Assembly (NCBI RefSeq): GCF_001514285.1
Contig: NZ_KQ949042.1
Coordinates: 38,177 to 102,176, forward strand
Reading direction: 5' to 3'
From: Streptomyces sp. DSM 15324
Lineage (GTDB): Bacteria; Actinomycetota; Actinomycetes; Streptomycetales; Streptomycetaceae
Length of the DNA stretch: 64,000 nucleotides
Part shown: positions 35,390 through 44,045 of the stretch, one piece after another
Layout: each line of letters begins with the position of its first letter
Numbering within the stretch: the first letter of the stretch is position 1
Made by a program: the position numbers and the translations under genes
Notes under the pieces: generated by a model
Seen by the model: the letters and a program-made list of their open reading frames with translations, nothing else
Databases searched by the model: none
What the model was told of the DNA's origin: nothing

Positions 35390-35865
35390 CGGGCGGTGCG
35401 CAGCGGGACCGGCACACTGCCCCGGGACGGCGCCGCGGGCAGCGAGGCCGCGAAGTGCGCCAGGGCAGTGGCGGGATCCGTGCCCTCCACGACGACCTCG
35501 TCGAATCCGGCCGCCCGCAGCTCCTGGGCGCGGGCGTCGTCCCGGTCGTCGACGCCGAGCTTGCCGCCGATCACCACGGGCAGGGCGAAGAGCGCCGGGT
35601 GGGCGCGGAGCGCGCGGATGACCCGCAGACCGTCCTGGTGACCGTGGCCGTTGACGCTGCTGATGACGACGAACGCGGGGCGGATCTCGGCGCAGCGGGC
35701 GATCAGCAGGTCGTCGGGGACGCAGGGGCCGAGGTTCACCACGTCATGGCCGAGTTCCTCCAGGAGCATCTGCAGGAAGACCAGGTTCCAGGTGTGGGAG
35801 TCGGAGGCCATCGACGTCACGACGACGGTCCGCCTGCTCTCCGTGCGCGGGTCAGTGAGGGTCAT
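35386..35865 (-). CDS. Glutamate mutase sigma (S) subunit-like, B12-binding
   Basis: A 159-residue cobalamin-binding Rossmann protein. The base-off/His-on motif DxHxxG appears as D22-S-H24-T-W-N27, so the His that ligates cobalt is kept but the usual Gly is Asn. The later SSVNGH and VIGGKLGV segments correspond to the SxL and GG motifs. The N-terminus and a C-terminal Pro/Ala tail make it about 20 residues longer than GlmS. Its ATG lies 14 bases inside the upstream decarboxylase gene. It needs adenosylcobalamin, which the adenosyltransferase at 21.4 kb can supply. Confidence 0.9.
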   Translation of the reverse strand: MTLTDPRTESRRTVVVTSMASDSHTWNLVFLQMLLEELGHDVVNLGPCVPDDLLIARCAEIRPAFVVISSVNGHGHQDGLRVIRALRAHPALFALPVVIGGKLGVDDRDDARAQELRAAGFDEVVVEGTDPATALAHFAASLPAAPSRGSVPVPLRTAR

Positions 35866-37123
35866 GTGCCCGTTCCACCTTCCGATAGGTCCGTACGTGC
35901 TCGATCCGGGAGACGGAGACCACGTCTCCGTCGCGGACCACCGCCTCGGCCGGGGCGGGCCTGCCCAGGAACATCAGGAGACTGGCGGTGGGGCCGTAGG
36001 CTCCGGTGTTCGGGATGGCGACGAGGTCGCCGGGGCCGAGGCCGGCAGGGACCTCGACGTCCCGGCCGAGGGTGTCCCCGGGGGTGCACAGCGGCCCGGC
36101 GAGGGTCACCCGCTGCGTCTGCCCGGCGCCGGCGCCGGAGCCGGACTCGATGCGGACGGACACCGGGAGGATGCGGCCGAGGCCGGACAGCCCGCCGAAG
36201 GTGTTGATGCCGGAGTCGAGGACGACGAAGGTCCGGCCGCGGCCGGTCTTGACGTTGCTGACGGACGCCAGCAGGGTTCCGCTGTCGCCCACCAGGTAGC
36301 GGCCCGACTCGACGGCGAGCCGGGGGGTGCCCTGCCGCCAGCGCGGGAAGTGCGCGTCGAGGGCGGCTTCGAGCGCGGCGCGCAGGACGGGGTAGGCCGT
36401 GCGCTCGCCGTGCTGTCCGTACGGCGACGCGAAGCCGCCGCCGATGTCGAGCAGGCGCAGGGGCACGCCGAGTTCCCGCTCGATGCGGGCGGCGGTGTCG
36501 ATGGTGTGCCGGAACTCGGCGATCAGGGCGTCCTCGTCGGAGGCGTTGCTCTGGGTGAACAGGTGCAGCCCGGCCAGTGAGGTGCCCGGCACCGCGCGCA
36601 GCCGGGGCGCGAGGCCGGCGATGGTCTCGCTGTCGAAGCCGAACTGGGTCGGGCGGCCGGTCATCCGGACGCCGGTGGCCGCCCGGGCGGTCTCGTCGTT
36701 GATGCGCAGCAGGCAGTCGGCGACCGTGTCGTGGGCCAGCGCGGCCGCGCCGATGTGTTCGAGGTCGGTGAGGGATTCGGCGGAAAAGAGCCGGACGCCC
36801 TGTCCGATCGCCTCGTTCAGTTCGCCGGGGGTCTTGCCCGGCCCGGTGTAGAGGATGTCCGCGGGGTCGTGGCCGGCCTGGAGGGCCGCGGCGAGTTCGC
36901 CGGTGGAGCTGATCTCGGCGCGGCAGCCGGGGCCGTCGCCCTCGCGCAGCGCCTGGACAAGATCGACGTGCGGGTTGGCCTTGAGGGCGTAGAAGACGTC
37001 GAACTCCTCGGGCAGCCAGCCGAACAGGTCGCGCCGGGCGGCGTCGAGGCGGTCGAGGTCGTAGACGTACAGCGGGGTGCCGTACGCGTCGGCCAGTTCG
37101 CGCAGTCGGGTGCGGTCGGTCAT
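35852..37123 (-). CDS. Fold-III PLP-dependent decarboxylase (VinO/BtrK-like)
   Basis: A 423-residue alanine-racemase-fold decarboxylase related to diaminopimelate and ornithine decarboxylases. The PLP-binding Lys48 is in FYALKANP, the phosphate-binding GGG in DIGGGFASPYG, and ESGRYLVG and the catalytic Cys region GPLCTPGDTL are present. The usual HVGS loop reads HLFTQS, so the substrate pocket differs from lysine biosynthesis. The closest functional precedents are VinO, which decarboxylates 3-methylaspartyl-carrier protein to 3-aminoisobutyryl-carrier protein, and BtrK, which acts on glutamyl-ACP. I infer the VinO-type reaction from the adjoining mutase and VinN-like ligase. Confidence 0.85.
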   Translation of the reverse strand: MTDRTRLRELADAYGTPLYVYDLDRLDAARRDLFGWLPEEFDVFYALKANPHVDLVQALREGDGPGCRAEISSTGELAAALQAGHDPADILYTGPGKTPGELNEAIGQGVRLFSAESLTDLEHIGAAALAHDTVADCLLRINDETARAATGVRMTGRPTQFGFDSETIAGLAPRLRAVPGTSLAGLHLFTQSNASDEDALIAEFRHTIDTAARIERELGVPLRLLDIGGGFASPYGQHGERTAYPVLRAALEAALDAHFPRWRQGTPRLAVESGRYLVGDSGTLLASVSNVKTGRGRTFVVLDSGINTFGGLSGLGRILPVSVRIESGSGAGAGQTQRVTLAGPLCTPGDTLGRDVEVPAGLGPGDLVAIPNTGAYGPTASLLMFLGRPAPAEAVVRDGDVVSVSRIEHVRTYRKVERAHDPH

Positions 37124-38613
37124 GCGCCGTTCCCCTCGATCAGGGCCGCGAGCTCACGGCGGGCGTTCTTGCCGTGCAGGGTGAGCGGGAACTCCTTCAG
37201 GACCCGGCAGACGGTGGGCACCTTCGGCGGTTCGAGGCGCTTGGTGAGTTCGGTGATGACCTGGTGGGCGTCGAGGTCGCTCTCCACGAACAGGGCGAGC
37301 CCGTGTCCGTCGCCGGGCGGCAGCGCGGCGGCGGCCCGCACGCCGGGGACGTCCATGGCCGCGCTCTCGATCTCCAGAGTGCTCATGCGGAAGCCCTTGT
37401 GCTTGAACATGTCGTCGCGACGGCCCTGGAAGTAGAGGTGGCCGTCGTCGTCGAGCCAGCCGTAGTCGCCGGTGTGCAGCAGGGGCTCCCCGGTGCGCGG
37501 GTCGCGGCGGAAGGAGCGGGCGGTGTCCTCGGGGTTGCGCCAGTAGCCGGCCATCACGTGGGGGCCGGTGGCGACGATCTCCCCCACCTCGCCGGCGGGC
37601 AGCGGGCTGCCGTCGTCGTCCAGGATCAGCACGCGGGTGCCGGGCAGCGGCAGGCCGACGGAGTCGGGACGTTCCCGGTCGGCCCCGGGCGGCATGACCG
37701 TGATGCGTTTGGCCTCGGTCTGGCCGTACTGCCGCACCACGCGGGCGCCCGGGAAATGGGTGCGCAGCGCGTCGATGGTGCTCTGGGGCAGCGCGGCACC
37801 GGTGTTGGTGAACATGCGCACGGGCGGCACGGGCCGGGTGTCCCGGCCGGCCAGGCGGACGATCATCGTGGCGAGGGACGGCACGATCGGTACGACCGTC
37901 ACTCCGGTCTCCCGCATGCGCCGCAGCAGGCGGACGTCGGACTCGCCGTCGGCGAGGACGATCTCGCAGCGGGCGACGCAGGTCATCAGGACCTTGCACA
38001 GGCCGTAGTCCCAGGACATGGGGAAGCGGCAGAGGACGACGTCGTCCGGGCGGTAGCCGAGCACCTCGGTCAGGGCGCGGCAGGCGAACGTCACCTGGGC
38101 GTGGGGGCACATGACCGCCTTGGGCGCGGCGGTGCTGCCGGAGGTGTAGATGAGCACGGCCAGGTCGTCGGGGGCGACCGCCTCCGCCTCGCCGGGGTCC
38201 TCGCCGGCCGGAACGAGGTCCGGCCGTACGTCGGCGATGTCGTGCACCGGCACGGTGCTGACGCGGCGCAGCACCGGAGCGCCCGCGGCGTCGGTGAGGA
38301 CGAGCTCGGGTTCCGCGTTGCCCACGACGGACCGCAGGTGGAACTCCTTCATCGCCGGGTTGAGCGGGACGAAGACGGCGCCGACGCGGGACGTGCCGTA
38401 GAACATCGCGGCCAGTTCCCGGCTGGTCGGCAGCTGGACGACGACGCGGTCACCGCGGCCGATGCCCTGCCTGCGCAGCCAGCGGGCGAACGCCCGGGCG
38501 GCGGCGGCCAGTTCGCGGTAGGTCCAGCGGCCGGTGGCGTCCCGGATCGCCGGGGCGTCGGGAGCCTCCTGGGCTGCGGCGTCGAGCAGGGAGTGGATGG
38601 TCTGGCCGTTCAA
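37120..38613 (-). CDS. AMP-dependent ligase, VinN-like (3-methylaspartate to carrier protein)
   Basis: A 497-residue acyl-adenylate-forming enzyme. It has A3 (IYTSGSTAAPKAV), the A5-like QYGQTEAK, A7 (HTGDYGWLDDDG), A8 (FKHKGFRMSTLEIE) and the A10 Lys in LHGKNAR. The PMSWDYGL motif keeps the Asp that in VinN binds the substrate amino group. Together with the mutase and decarboxylase this points to loading of 3-methylaspartate onto a carrier protein. The start is a TTG at 38613 (GGGGGAA upstream). Its end overlaps the decarboxylase start (ATGA). The loaded carrier is most likely one of the free ACPs at 44.0 or 45.4 kb. Confidence 0.85.
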   Translation of the reverse strand: MNGQTIHSLLDAAAQEAPDAPAIRDATGRWTYRELAAAARAFARWLRRQGIGRGDRVVVQLPTSRELAAMFYGTSRVGAVFVPLNPAMKEFHLRSVVGNAEPELVLTDAAGAPVLRRVSTVPVHDIADVRPDLVPAGEDPGEAEAVAPDDLAVLIYTSGSTAAPKAVMCPHAQVTFACRALTEVLGYRPDDVVLCRFPMSWDYGLCKVLMTCVARCEIVLADGESDVRLLRRMRETGVTVVPIVPSLATMIVRLAGRDTRPVPPVRMFTNTGAALPQSTIDALRTHFPGARVVRQYGQTEAKRITVMPPGADRERPDSVGLPLPGTRVLILDDDGSPLPAGEVGEIVATGPHVMAGYWRNPEDTARSFRRDPRTGEPLLHTGDYGWLDDDGHLYFQGRRDDMFKHKGFRMSTLEIESAAMDVPGVRAAAALPPGDGHGLALFVESDLDAHQVITELTKRLEPPKVPTVCRVLKEFPLTLHGKNARRELAALIEGNGA

Positions 38614-38630
38614 GCGTGTTTCCCCCGGTT

Positions 38631-40172
38631 TCAGCGTGCGCGGGCCGTCGTGAGCATGTCCCGCAGGGCGCGGCGGTCGATCTTTCCGTTGGCGTTCAGC
38701 GGCAGGTCCGCCAGCACGGTGAGGGTGCTGGGGATCATGTATTCGGGCAGGCGGGTGCGCAGGGAGGCGAGGAGGCCGGCGGGGTCGACGTCGTCTCCCG
38801 TGCACACGGCCGCGAGGCGCGTCTCGCCGCCCGGACCGGGCAGGGTGAGCGCGACGGCGTCGCGGACGTGCGGGTGGGCGCGCAGTTCACTCGCCACCTC
38901 CCCGAGCTCCAGGCGGTAGCCGCGCACCTTGACCTGGTCGTCCAGGCGGCCGAGGTGGGTGAGGCCGTCCTCGCCGAGGCGCACGCGGTCGCCGGTGCGG
39001 TACCAGAGCCGGTCGTCCGGGTCCGCTGCGGCATCCACCGCCGTGGCGCGGTCGTCGCCGCCTTCGTACCGCAGGAAACGGCCGGCGTTGTCGGCCGGGT
39101 CGAGGTAGCCGGGGAAGCGCTGGACCCCCCGGACGCACAGCTCGCCCTCGGCCGCGGGGCGGCCGTCGTCGTCCACGACGAGCTGTTCCAGGCCGGGGTA
39201 GAGGCGCCCGATCGGCACGGTGCCGTGCGCGGGCGGCTGCTCGGCCGGGGTGTCCGCCAGCCGGTGCTGGGTGCAGCTCAGGGTCAGTTCGGTGGGGCCG
39301 TAGAGGTTCTCCAGGACGCTGCCGGGGGCGGCCGCCCGCCAGGCCTCGGCCTGGGCGGTGGTCAGGGGTTCGCCGCAGAACAGGCTCCAGCGCAGCGTGG
39401 GCATGCAGCCGGGGGTCAGGCCGCGCAGCCGTCGGGCGAGGGAGATCACCGAGGGCACGGAGAACCAGTGGGTGATGCGTTCCCTGGCGACGAACCGGGC
39501 GGGGGCGAGGAGGTCGCCGCGGCCCGGCACGACGACCGTGGCGCCGCTGCTCCAGGCCGCGAACAGGTCGAAGACGGAGAGGTCGAAGGTGAGGTCGAAG
39601 GTCTGGGAGAGCCGGTCGCCGACGCCGATGCCGTAGCGGTCGGTCACGTGGTCCAGGTGGGCCGTGACGTTGCGGTGCCGGATCGGGACGCCCTTCGGGG
39701 TGCCGGTGGAGCCGGAGGTGAAGAGGATGTAGCAGAGGTCGTCCGGCCCGGCGGACCGCGTCTCGCCCAGGGGGGCCGGGGCGGGCGCCGTGACGACGGG
39801 TGCCAGCACCGGTACCGGCAGTTCGACGCCCGCACGGCCGGGGTCGGTCAGCACGCAGTCCAGTGCGGCGGCCTGGGTCGTCGCCGCCGTGCGCGGGACC
39901 GGGAAGTCGGGGTGCAGCGGGACCACGGTGGCGCCGAGGCGCTGTACGGCGAGATAGCCGGCGTAGGCGGTCAGGGTGCGCAGGGCGAGCAGGCCGACCC
40001 GGCGGGGGCCGGGGCCGTCCGTGCCGGCGACCAGGGCGGCGGCCAGGTGTGCGGCGAGGGCGTCCAGTTCGGCGTAGGTGTGGGCGGTGCCGTCGAGTTC
40101 GAGGGCCACGGCGTCCGGGTGCCGGCGGACCGACGCGGCGAACCGCCCGTAGAGGGTGTCCTGGTGGGTCAT
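38631..40172 (-). CDS. Stand-alone amino-acid adenylation enzyme (DltA/VinM-like)
   Basis: A 513-residue free-standing NRPS-type A domain without a fused carrier. Motifs are A3 (LFTSGSTGTPKGV), A4 (SQTFDLTFDLSVFDLF), A5 (NLYGPTELT), A7 (YRTGDRVRLGEDG), A8 (GRLDDQVKVRGYRLELGEVA) and the A10 Lys in NANGKIDRR. It resembles the ligases that load Ala (VinM, DltA) or Pro (CloN4, RedM) onto small carriers. In vicenistatin-type pathways the second ligase adds a protecting Ala to the beta-amino acyl-ACP. Alternatively it activates a separate amino acid for the dehydrogenases. The start overlaps the upstream gene by ATGA. Confidence 0.8.
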   Translation of the reverse strand: MTHQDTLYGRFAASVRRHPDAVALELDGTAHTYAELDALAAHLAAALVAGTDGPGPRRVGLLALRTLTAYAGYLAVQRLGATVVPLHPDFPVPRTAATTQAAALDCVLTDPGRAGVELPVPVLAPVVTAPAPAPLGETRSAGPDDLCYILFTSGSTGTPKGVPIRHRNVTAHLDHVTDRYGIGVGDRLSQTFDLTFDLSVFDLFAAWSSGATVVVPGRGDLLAPARFVARERITHWFSVPSVISLARRLRGLTPGCMPTLRWSLFCGEPLTTAQAEAWRAAAPGSVLENLYGPTELTLSCTQHRLADTPAEQPPAHGTVPIGRLYPGLEQLVVDDDGRPAAEGELCVRGVQRFPGYLDPADNAGRFLRYEGGDDRATAVDAAADPDDRLWYRTGDRVRLGEDGLTHLGRLDDQVKVRGYRLELGEVASELRAHPHVRDAVALTLPGPGGETRLAAVCTGDDVDPAGLLASLRTRLPEYMIPSTLTVLADLPLNANGKIDRRALRDMLTTARAR

Positions 40173-41086
40173 CGGCCGGTGTCCTCCCGCCGCTCGCTCT
40201 CCAGGCGCTCCACGGTGGCGATCAGCTGCTCGAAGGCCTGCCGCACGACCCCCTCCCGGTACCGGCCGCGCTCGGCCGAGGCGATGCCGAAGCGGACGGC
40301 CTGCGGGAGGGATCCCCACGCTGCCGCCGTCTCGGCGACGCCCGCCGCCCCGGGGCGGGAGGCCAGCCGGAAGCGCTGGTGGCGGGCGGCGGTCCAGATG
40401 TCGTCGGCGTGGCGGGCGAGGGCGTCGGGGTCGGCGCACACCGTGTCGGCCACGAGCCGCAGCACGGGCAGCAGCCCGTCCACCCAGGTGCCTTCGGGGG
40501 CAGGTGTGTCCGGTGTGTCGCTGAGTTCGAGCCAGCGCCAGCCGGTGTACGGCGCCGGCTCGACGGCCTCGCCGAGGGCGTGGCGGTCGCGGCTGACGGC
40601 CTGGGCGGTCGTACGGGACAACGGCGTGAGCAGGGCCTGGAGTTCGGCCTCGTCCACCAGGCCTTCGTACGCGGTCTGGGTGCCGTGCGGGGTGAGGGCG
40701 TCGAAGTCGTCGCGCACCTGCCACTTGTCGCCGTGCCGGCGGAGCACCACCCAGTGCGCGGTCTCGGCGCCGCCGTACGACGGGGACCAGGGGATGTGGC
40801 GGGTGTTGCCGACGGCGAGCACGGTGCCGTGCCGGGACAGTTCGGCGTCGAGCGCGCCGCGGGCGGCGGACCAGTCGTCGGCACCGCGGTGGACGAGGCC
40901 GCGGCCCCGGCCGTCGATGTCGACGCGGGCGTGGTGGGAGAACGCCAGTCCGCCGTCGGGCGGATCGGTGCGCACCCGCAGGCGGACGGCGGCCGCGAGC
41001 CGGTCCCGGATGTCGGGGAGCCGCGGTTCCAGATAGGCCACCAGACCCGCCGTGTAGCAGCTCAGCTCGGCCGGGGGCTCACTCAC
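40169..41086 (-). CDS. BtrH-like papain-fold protein, putative acyl-ACP N-acyltransferase
   Basis: A 305-residue protein without standard annotation. The N-terminal half resembles the BtrH_N domain: an early Cys10 (ELSCYTAGL), then a NTRHIPWSPSY strand, His111 in TAHWVVL and an Asp pair (RDDFDAL). That is a Cys-His-Asp arrangement as in cysteine-peptidase-like acyltransferases. The C-terminal half is helical and Arg-rich with no recognised motif. BtrH moves an aminoacyl group from an ACP to an aminoglycoside amine in butirosin. A second, ACP-fused homologue lies at 44.3 kb. GTG 41086; overlapped by both neighbours. The family call is from motif spacing only. Confidence 0.5.
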   Translation of the reverse strand: MSEPPAELSCYTAGLVAYLEPRLPDIRDRLAAAVRLRVRTDPPDGGLAFSHHARVDIDGRGRGLVHRGADDWSAARGALDAELSRHGTVLAVGNTRHIPWSPSYGGAETAHWVVLRRHGDKWQVRDDFDALTPHGTQTAYEGLVDEAELQALLTPLSRTTAQAVSRDRHALGEAVEPAPYTGWRWLELSDTPDTPAPEGTWVDGLLPVLRLVADTVCADPDALARHADDIWTAARHQRFRLASRPGAAGVAETAAAWGSLPQAVRFGIASAERGRYREGVVRQAFEQLIATVERLESERREDTGR

Positions 41087-41777
41087 TGTCGTTCTCCAGG
41101 GGGCGTTCGACGGACGGGGTCGGTGCGGAAAGCGGTGCGTAGGCGCAGCTGAGCGGGATCGGCGACTGCTCGCGCAGGCTCACCCACCGGTGCCGGCCCG
41201 AGGCGCCGTGCCGGCTGTACGGGGTGATGTCCGCGGTCCACAGCCCGCCCGCGAGGCCGGTGCCGTCGGCCTTGACGATGGCCTCGCGTACGGTCCACAG
41301 CCAGGCGAACTCCCTGGTCCGGGCTGCCATGGGCAGGTGGGCGAGCCGCTCGGTGTGGGTCTTGGCGCAGCGGCGCAGCATGCCGTCGGACACGGTGTCC
41401 GGCGGGTGCTGGAGGTCGACGCCGACGGCGTGGTCCAGGGCGGCGCAGGCGGCGACGGTCCCGCCGTCGTGGCTGACGCTGATGCCGAGGCGGGGCAGGT
41501 CCTCGAGGCGCGGGGCACCGCGGTCGGTGTAGGCGACGGGGGCGTGCCGGGCCTGGGGGAAGTGGGCGGCCAGCAGCCTGCGCAGGGCCCGGCGCGCGGC
41601 GAGGAGTTCACGGGCGCGCCACTCGGGCAGGTGCTCGGCGGCGGCCAGGTCGTGCGGGGTGAGCCCGGCCGAGTCGTCGGCGGGGGTGCTGACCGGTTCC
41701 ACAACGACCCAGACGCCGGGGGCCGCCTCGGTGTGCAGGCGGGTCACGGCGGCGCCGGAGGCGGGGGCGGGGATCAT
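41079..41777 (-). CDS. Sfp-type 4'-phosphopantetheinyl transferase
   Basis: A 232-residue PPTase that would convert apo carrier proteins to the holo form using CoA. Core motifs are LGISVSHDGGTVAA, GVDLQ (119-123) and WTVREAIVKADG (161-172). The magnesium-ligand positions read Asp121, Gln123 and Glu165; the Gln replaces the Glu of Sfp, which some PPTases tolerate. Being inside the operon, it is probably dedicated to the unusual carriers here and to the PKS. ATGA overlap with the upstream dehydrogenase gene. Confidence 0.9.
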   Translation of the reverse strand: MIPAPASGAAVTRLHTEAAPGVWVVVEPVSTPADDSAGLTPHDLAAAEHLPEWRARELLAARRALRRLLAAHFPQARHAPVAYTDRGAPRLEDLPRLGISVSHDGGTVAACAALDHAVGVDLQHPPDTVSDGMLRRCAKTHTERLAHLPMAARTREFAWLWTVREAIVKADGTGLAGGLWTADITPYSRHGASGRHRWVSLREQSPIPLSCAYAPLSAPTPSVERPLENDSE

Positions 41778-42859
41778 GGCGTCAGCCCGTTCAGGACCTG
41801 GTCGAGGCGTTCGGCGACGGTGTCGAGGACGACTTCGGTGGCGCCGCCGCCGATGCCGAACACGGCCGCCTCGGCGCGCAGCCGCTGCACTCCGCCCCCT
41901 TGGAAGCCGTCGGCTCCCTGGAGTTGGCCGCACGCGGTGAGGACGTGTTCGACGGTCATGCCGGACAGCGCCTTGAGCGTGGCGGCGGCGGTGGCGTCGT
42001 GGTCGTGCGCGATGCGGTCGGCGGACCGGGTCCACAGCGCGTCGAGGGCGCTGAGGCGTACGGCGCAGTCCGCGAGCCGCTGGCGTACGGACGACGACCG
42101 GTGCAGGGGCGTGCCGTCGACGGACCGGTCCGCGAGCCGGTGGGCCGTGTCGGCGACGGCCCTGCGGCACAGCGCCACCGCCCAGGCCGCGGAGGCCAGG
42201 CGTTCCACGCTCAGGTGACGGGCGAACAGGGCCAGGCCCCGGCCGGGGCGGCCGAGGACGTGCTCGCGGGGCAGGCGTACGGAGGCGAAGTGGAGGTGGC
42301 CGAGTCCCGCGCCGTCGAAGAGGTCGGTGTCGGCCGCTTCCGCGGTCACGCCGGGGGCGTTCAGCGGGACGAGGACCCAGGTGAAGCTGGTGAAGTGGCG
42401 GCCGGGGCGGTGCCGGGCCAGGACCAGGGCGTGGCCGGCGGTCAGGGCGGAGGTGACCCAGCGCTTGCCCCCGTCGAGGACGATGTCGCCGTCGGTGCCG
42501 GAGAGGTCGACGGTGGTGCCGAGTGCGACGAGGTCGGAGCCCGGGGCGGCCGCGTCGGTGGCGGCGAGGGCGAGCAGTTCGTCACCGTCGAGGACCGCGC
42601 GCAGGGTGTGCGACGCGGCCGGGCTGTCGGCCATCTCGGTGAGCAGCGGTGTAGCGCTGGCGAGCTGGACGAGCAGCGCGAGGACCGTGCCCGTCGGGCT
42701 CTGTGCGTCGGCCTCGGTGAGGATGCGGCGCAGCAGCAGCGGGTCGAGGCGGCCGGTCGGTTCCTTGCCGTAGAGCTCGGTGAGCGTACCGGAGACGGCG
42801 AGAGCCGAGAGGATCCCGGCCGCGTCGCCGGCGGGCAGCCCGAGGGGCCGGTCAGGCAA
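41774..42859 (-). CDS. Acyl-CoA dehydrogenase-like flavoprotein (B partner)
   Basis: A 361-residue ACAD-fold protein. It has the FAD-binding middle (LDGGKRWVTSALTAGHALVLA), LPREHVLGRPGRGL and the C-terminal helices, but is short at the N-terminus. Where ordinary enzymes have the catalytic Glu (IYEGT-like), it reads GIGGGATEV (about 335-343), the form seen in heteromeric FadE pairs. It is coupled to a second ACAD (overlap of 8 bases), suggesting a heterodimer or heterotetramer. The substrate is probably an acyl-carrier-protein thioester rather than a CoA ester. The start is TTG 42859 with a GGAGGTG site. Confidence 0.8.
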   Translation of the reverse strand: MPDRPLGLPAGDAAGILSALAVSGTLTELYGKEPTGRLDPLLLRRILTEADAQSPTGTVLALLVQLASATPLLTEMADSPAASHTLRAVLDGDELLALAATDAAAPGSDLVALGTTVDLSGTDGDIVLDGGKRWVTSALTAGHALVLARHRPGRHFTSFTWVLVPLNAPGVTAEAADTDLFDGAGLGHLHFASVRLPREHVLGRPGRGLALFARHLSVERLASAAWAVALCRRAVADTAHRLADRSVDGTPLHRSSSVRQRLADCAVRLSALDALWTRSADRIAHDHDATAAATLKALSGMTVEHVLTACGQLQGADGFQGGGVQRLRAEAAVFGIGGGATEVVLDTVAERLDQVLNGLTP

Positions 42860-44045
42860 GGGACACCTCCGTATCGAGCAGGGCGAGCCTGCCGTCGGCG
42901 AGGTGGAGACGGTCGTTGCTGTAGTTGAGCGCGGCGGACCTGAGGTCGCGCAGGGCGCGTTCGAGCGCGGTGGGCGAGCTCTTGAGGTAGCCGTGGCGCA
43001 GGCCGACGGCGTCGATCAGGTCCTCGACGGTGCGGTGGCACTCCTCGGACGCGGTGATCTTGAGGGCGTTGACCAGCAACTGGTACGTGGGCCGGGAGAG
43101 GTCGTCGCCGTCGTCGGCGGCCCGGGAGAGGGTGGCCGCGGTGTGCCGCAGCAGGGCGTGCACGGTGTCCAGGCGCTGCCTGGCGCGGGAGAGCCGGGTC
43201 AGCAGCAGCTCGGAGTCGAGGTTGGCGCTCTTGCGGCCGGCCGGGCTGCGCAGGGTGTGGAGCACCCGGGACAGGGCGCCCGCGGCGGTGCCCAGCCAGG
43301 TCGCGGCCCAGCCGAGGTGGGCCAGCGGGCCGAAGGTGTCCAGGACGACCTTGCGGAACTGGCCGTGCTCGCCCACGACCTGATGCCCGGGCACCTGGCC
43401 GGTGAGCTTCAGGGCCACACTGTGGCTGGCGCGCATGCCGAGCGGGTCCCAGTCGCCGGAGACACTGATGTCGAGCTGGTCGCGGTGGGCGTAGACGAGG
43501 GAGACCTCGTGCGGGGAGCGGGCCGTGGGGCTGAGCATGGTGATCAGGAAGCCGTCGGCGTGGGCGCCGCCGGTGACGATCGGTGCGACCCGGTCGATGA
43601 CCAGCCGGTCGTCCTCCGTGGCGAGTTCGGCGGCGGAGGTGAGCAGGTGGCCGCCCTTGCCGGCCTCGGTGGTGACGGAGGCCAGGTACAGGCGTCCCGC
43701 GGCGATCTCCGGGAGGAGTTCGGCGGCGAGCCGGGGGGAGGCGTGCCGGACGATGCCGGCGACCTGCTGGCAGTGCATGGTGAAGATCATGGCGACGGAC
43801 ATGTCCACGCGGCCGAGGGCGATGCCGGCGTCCAGGACGTCGTCCACCCCGCCGCCCATCCCGCCGTGGGCCGTGGGCACCATCAGGCCGAGCAGTCCGG
43901 TCCGGCGCATCTCCTCCAGGGCCGCGAGCGGGAACGCGGCGGCCTCGTCGCAGGACGCGGCGTGCTGCTGGGCCGTCTCGCACACCTGGCGGACGGCGTC
44001 CGCGGTGGCCTGTGCGTCGAAGCCGGTGCGGTCGAAGCCCCTCAT
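42852..44045 (-). CDS. Acyl-CoA dehydrogenase-like flavoprotein (A partner)
   Basis: A 397-residue ACAD-fold protein with the full N-terminal helical domain (LEEMRRTGLLGLMVPTAHGG), the beta-domain with SVTTEAGKGGH and GDWDPLGMRASHS, and C-terminal helices. At the canonical catalytic-Glu position it has ALNYSND (about 372-378), with no Glu. The active base must come from elsewhere, from its partner, or the enzyme is not a simple dehydrogenase. Related proteins oxidise prolyl-carrier proteins (CloN3/RedW). The ATG at 44045 overlaps the stop of the upstream carrier-protein gene, so carrier and oxidase are co-translated. Confidence 0.8.
   Translation of the reverse strand: MRGFDRTGFDAQATADAVRQVCETAQQHAASCDEAAAFPLAALEEMRRTGLLGLMVPTAHGGMGGGVDDVLDAGIALGRVDMSVAMIFTMHCQQVAGIVRHASPRLAAELLPEIAAGRLYLASVTTEAGKGGHLLTSAAELATEDDRLVIDRVAPIVTGGAHADGFLITMLSPTARSPHEVSLVYAHRDQLDISVSGDWDPLGMRASHSVALKLTGQVPGHQVVGEHGQFRKVVLDTFGPLAHLGWAATWLGTAAGALSRVLHTLRSPAGRKSANLDSELLLTRLSRARQRLDTVHALLRHTAATLSRAADDGDDLSRPTYQLLVNALKITASEECHRTVEDLIDAVGLRHGYLKSSPTALERALRDLRSAALNYSNDRLHLADGRLALLDTEVSLA

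Noticed and set aside
34106..37123. Streptolydigin-type tetramic acid pathway, suggested by 3-methylaspartate plus deoxysugar genes
   Set aside because: A dedicated PLP decarboxylase and a VinN-like ligase indicate decarboxylation to a beta-amino acid, and no NRPS for tetramate formation is visible.
41774..44045. The two ACAD-like proteins as nitrososynthases that oxidise an amino sugar (KijD3/EvdC type)
   Set aside because: They are coupled to a carrier-protein gene rather than to the sugar genes and form a tandem pair, which fits carrier-bound acyl oxidation better; not excluded by sequence alone.
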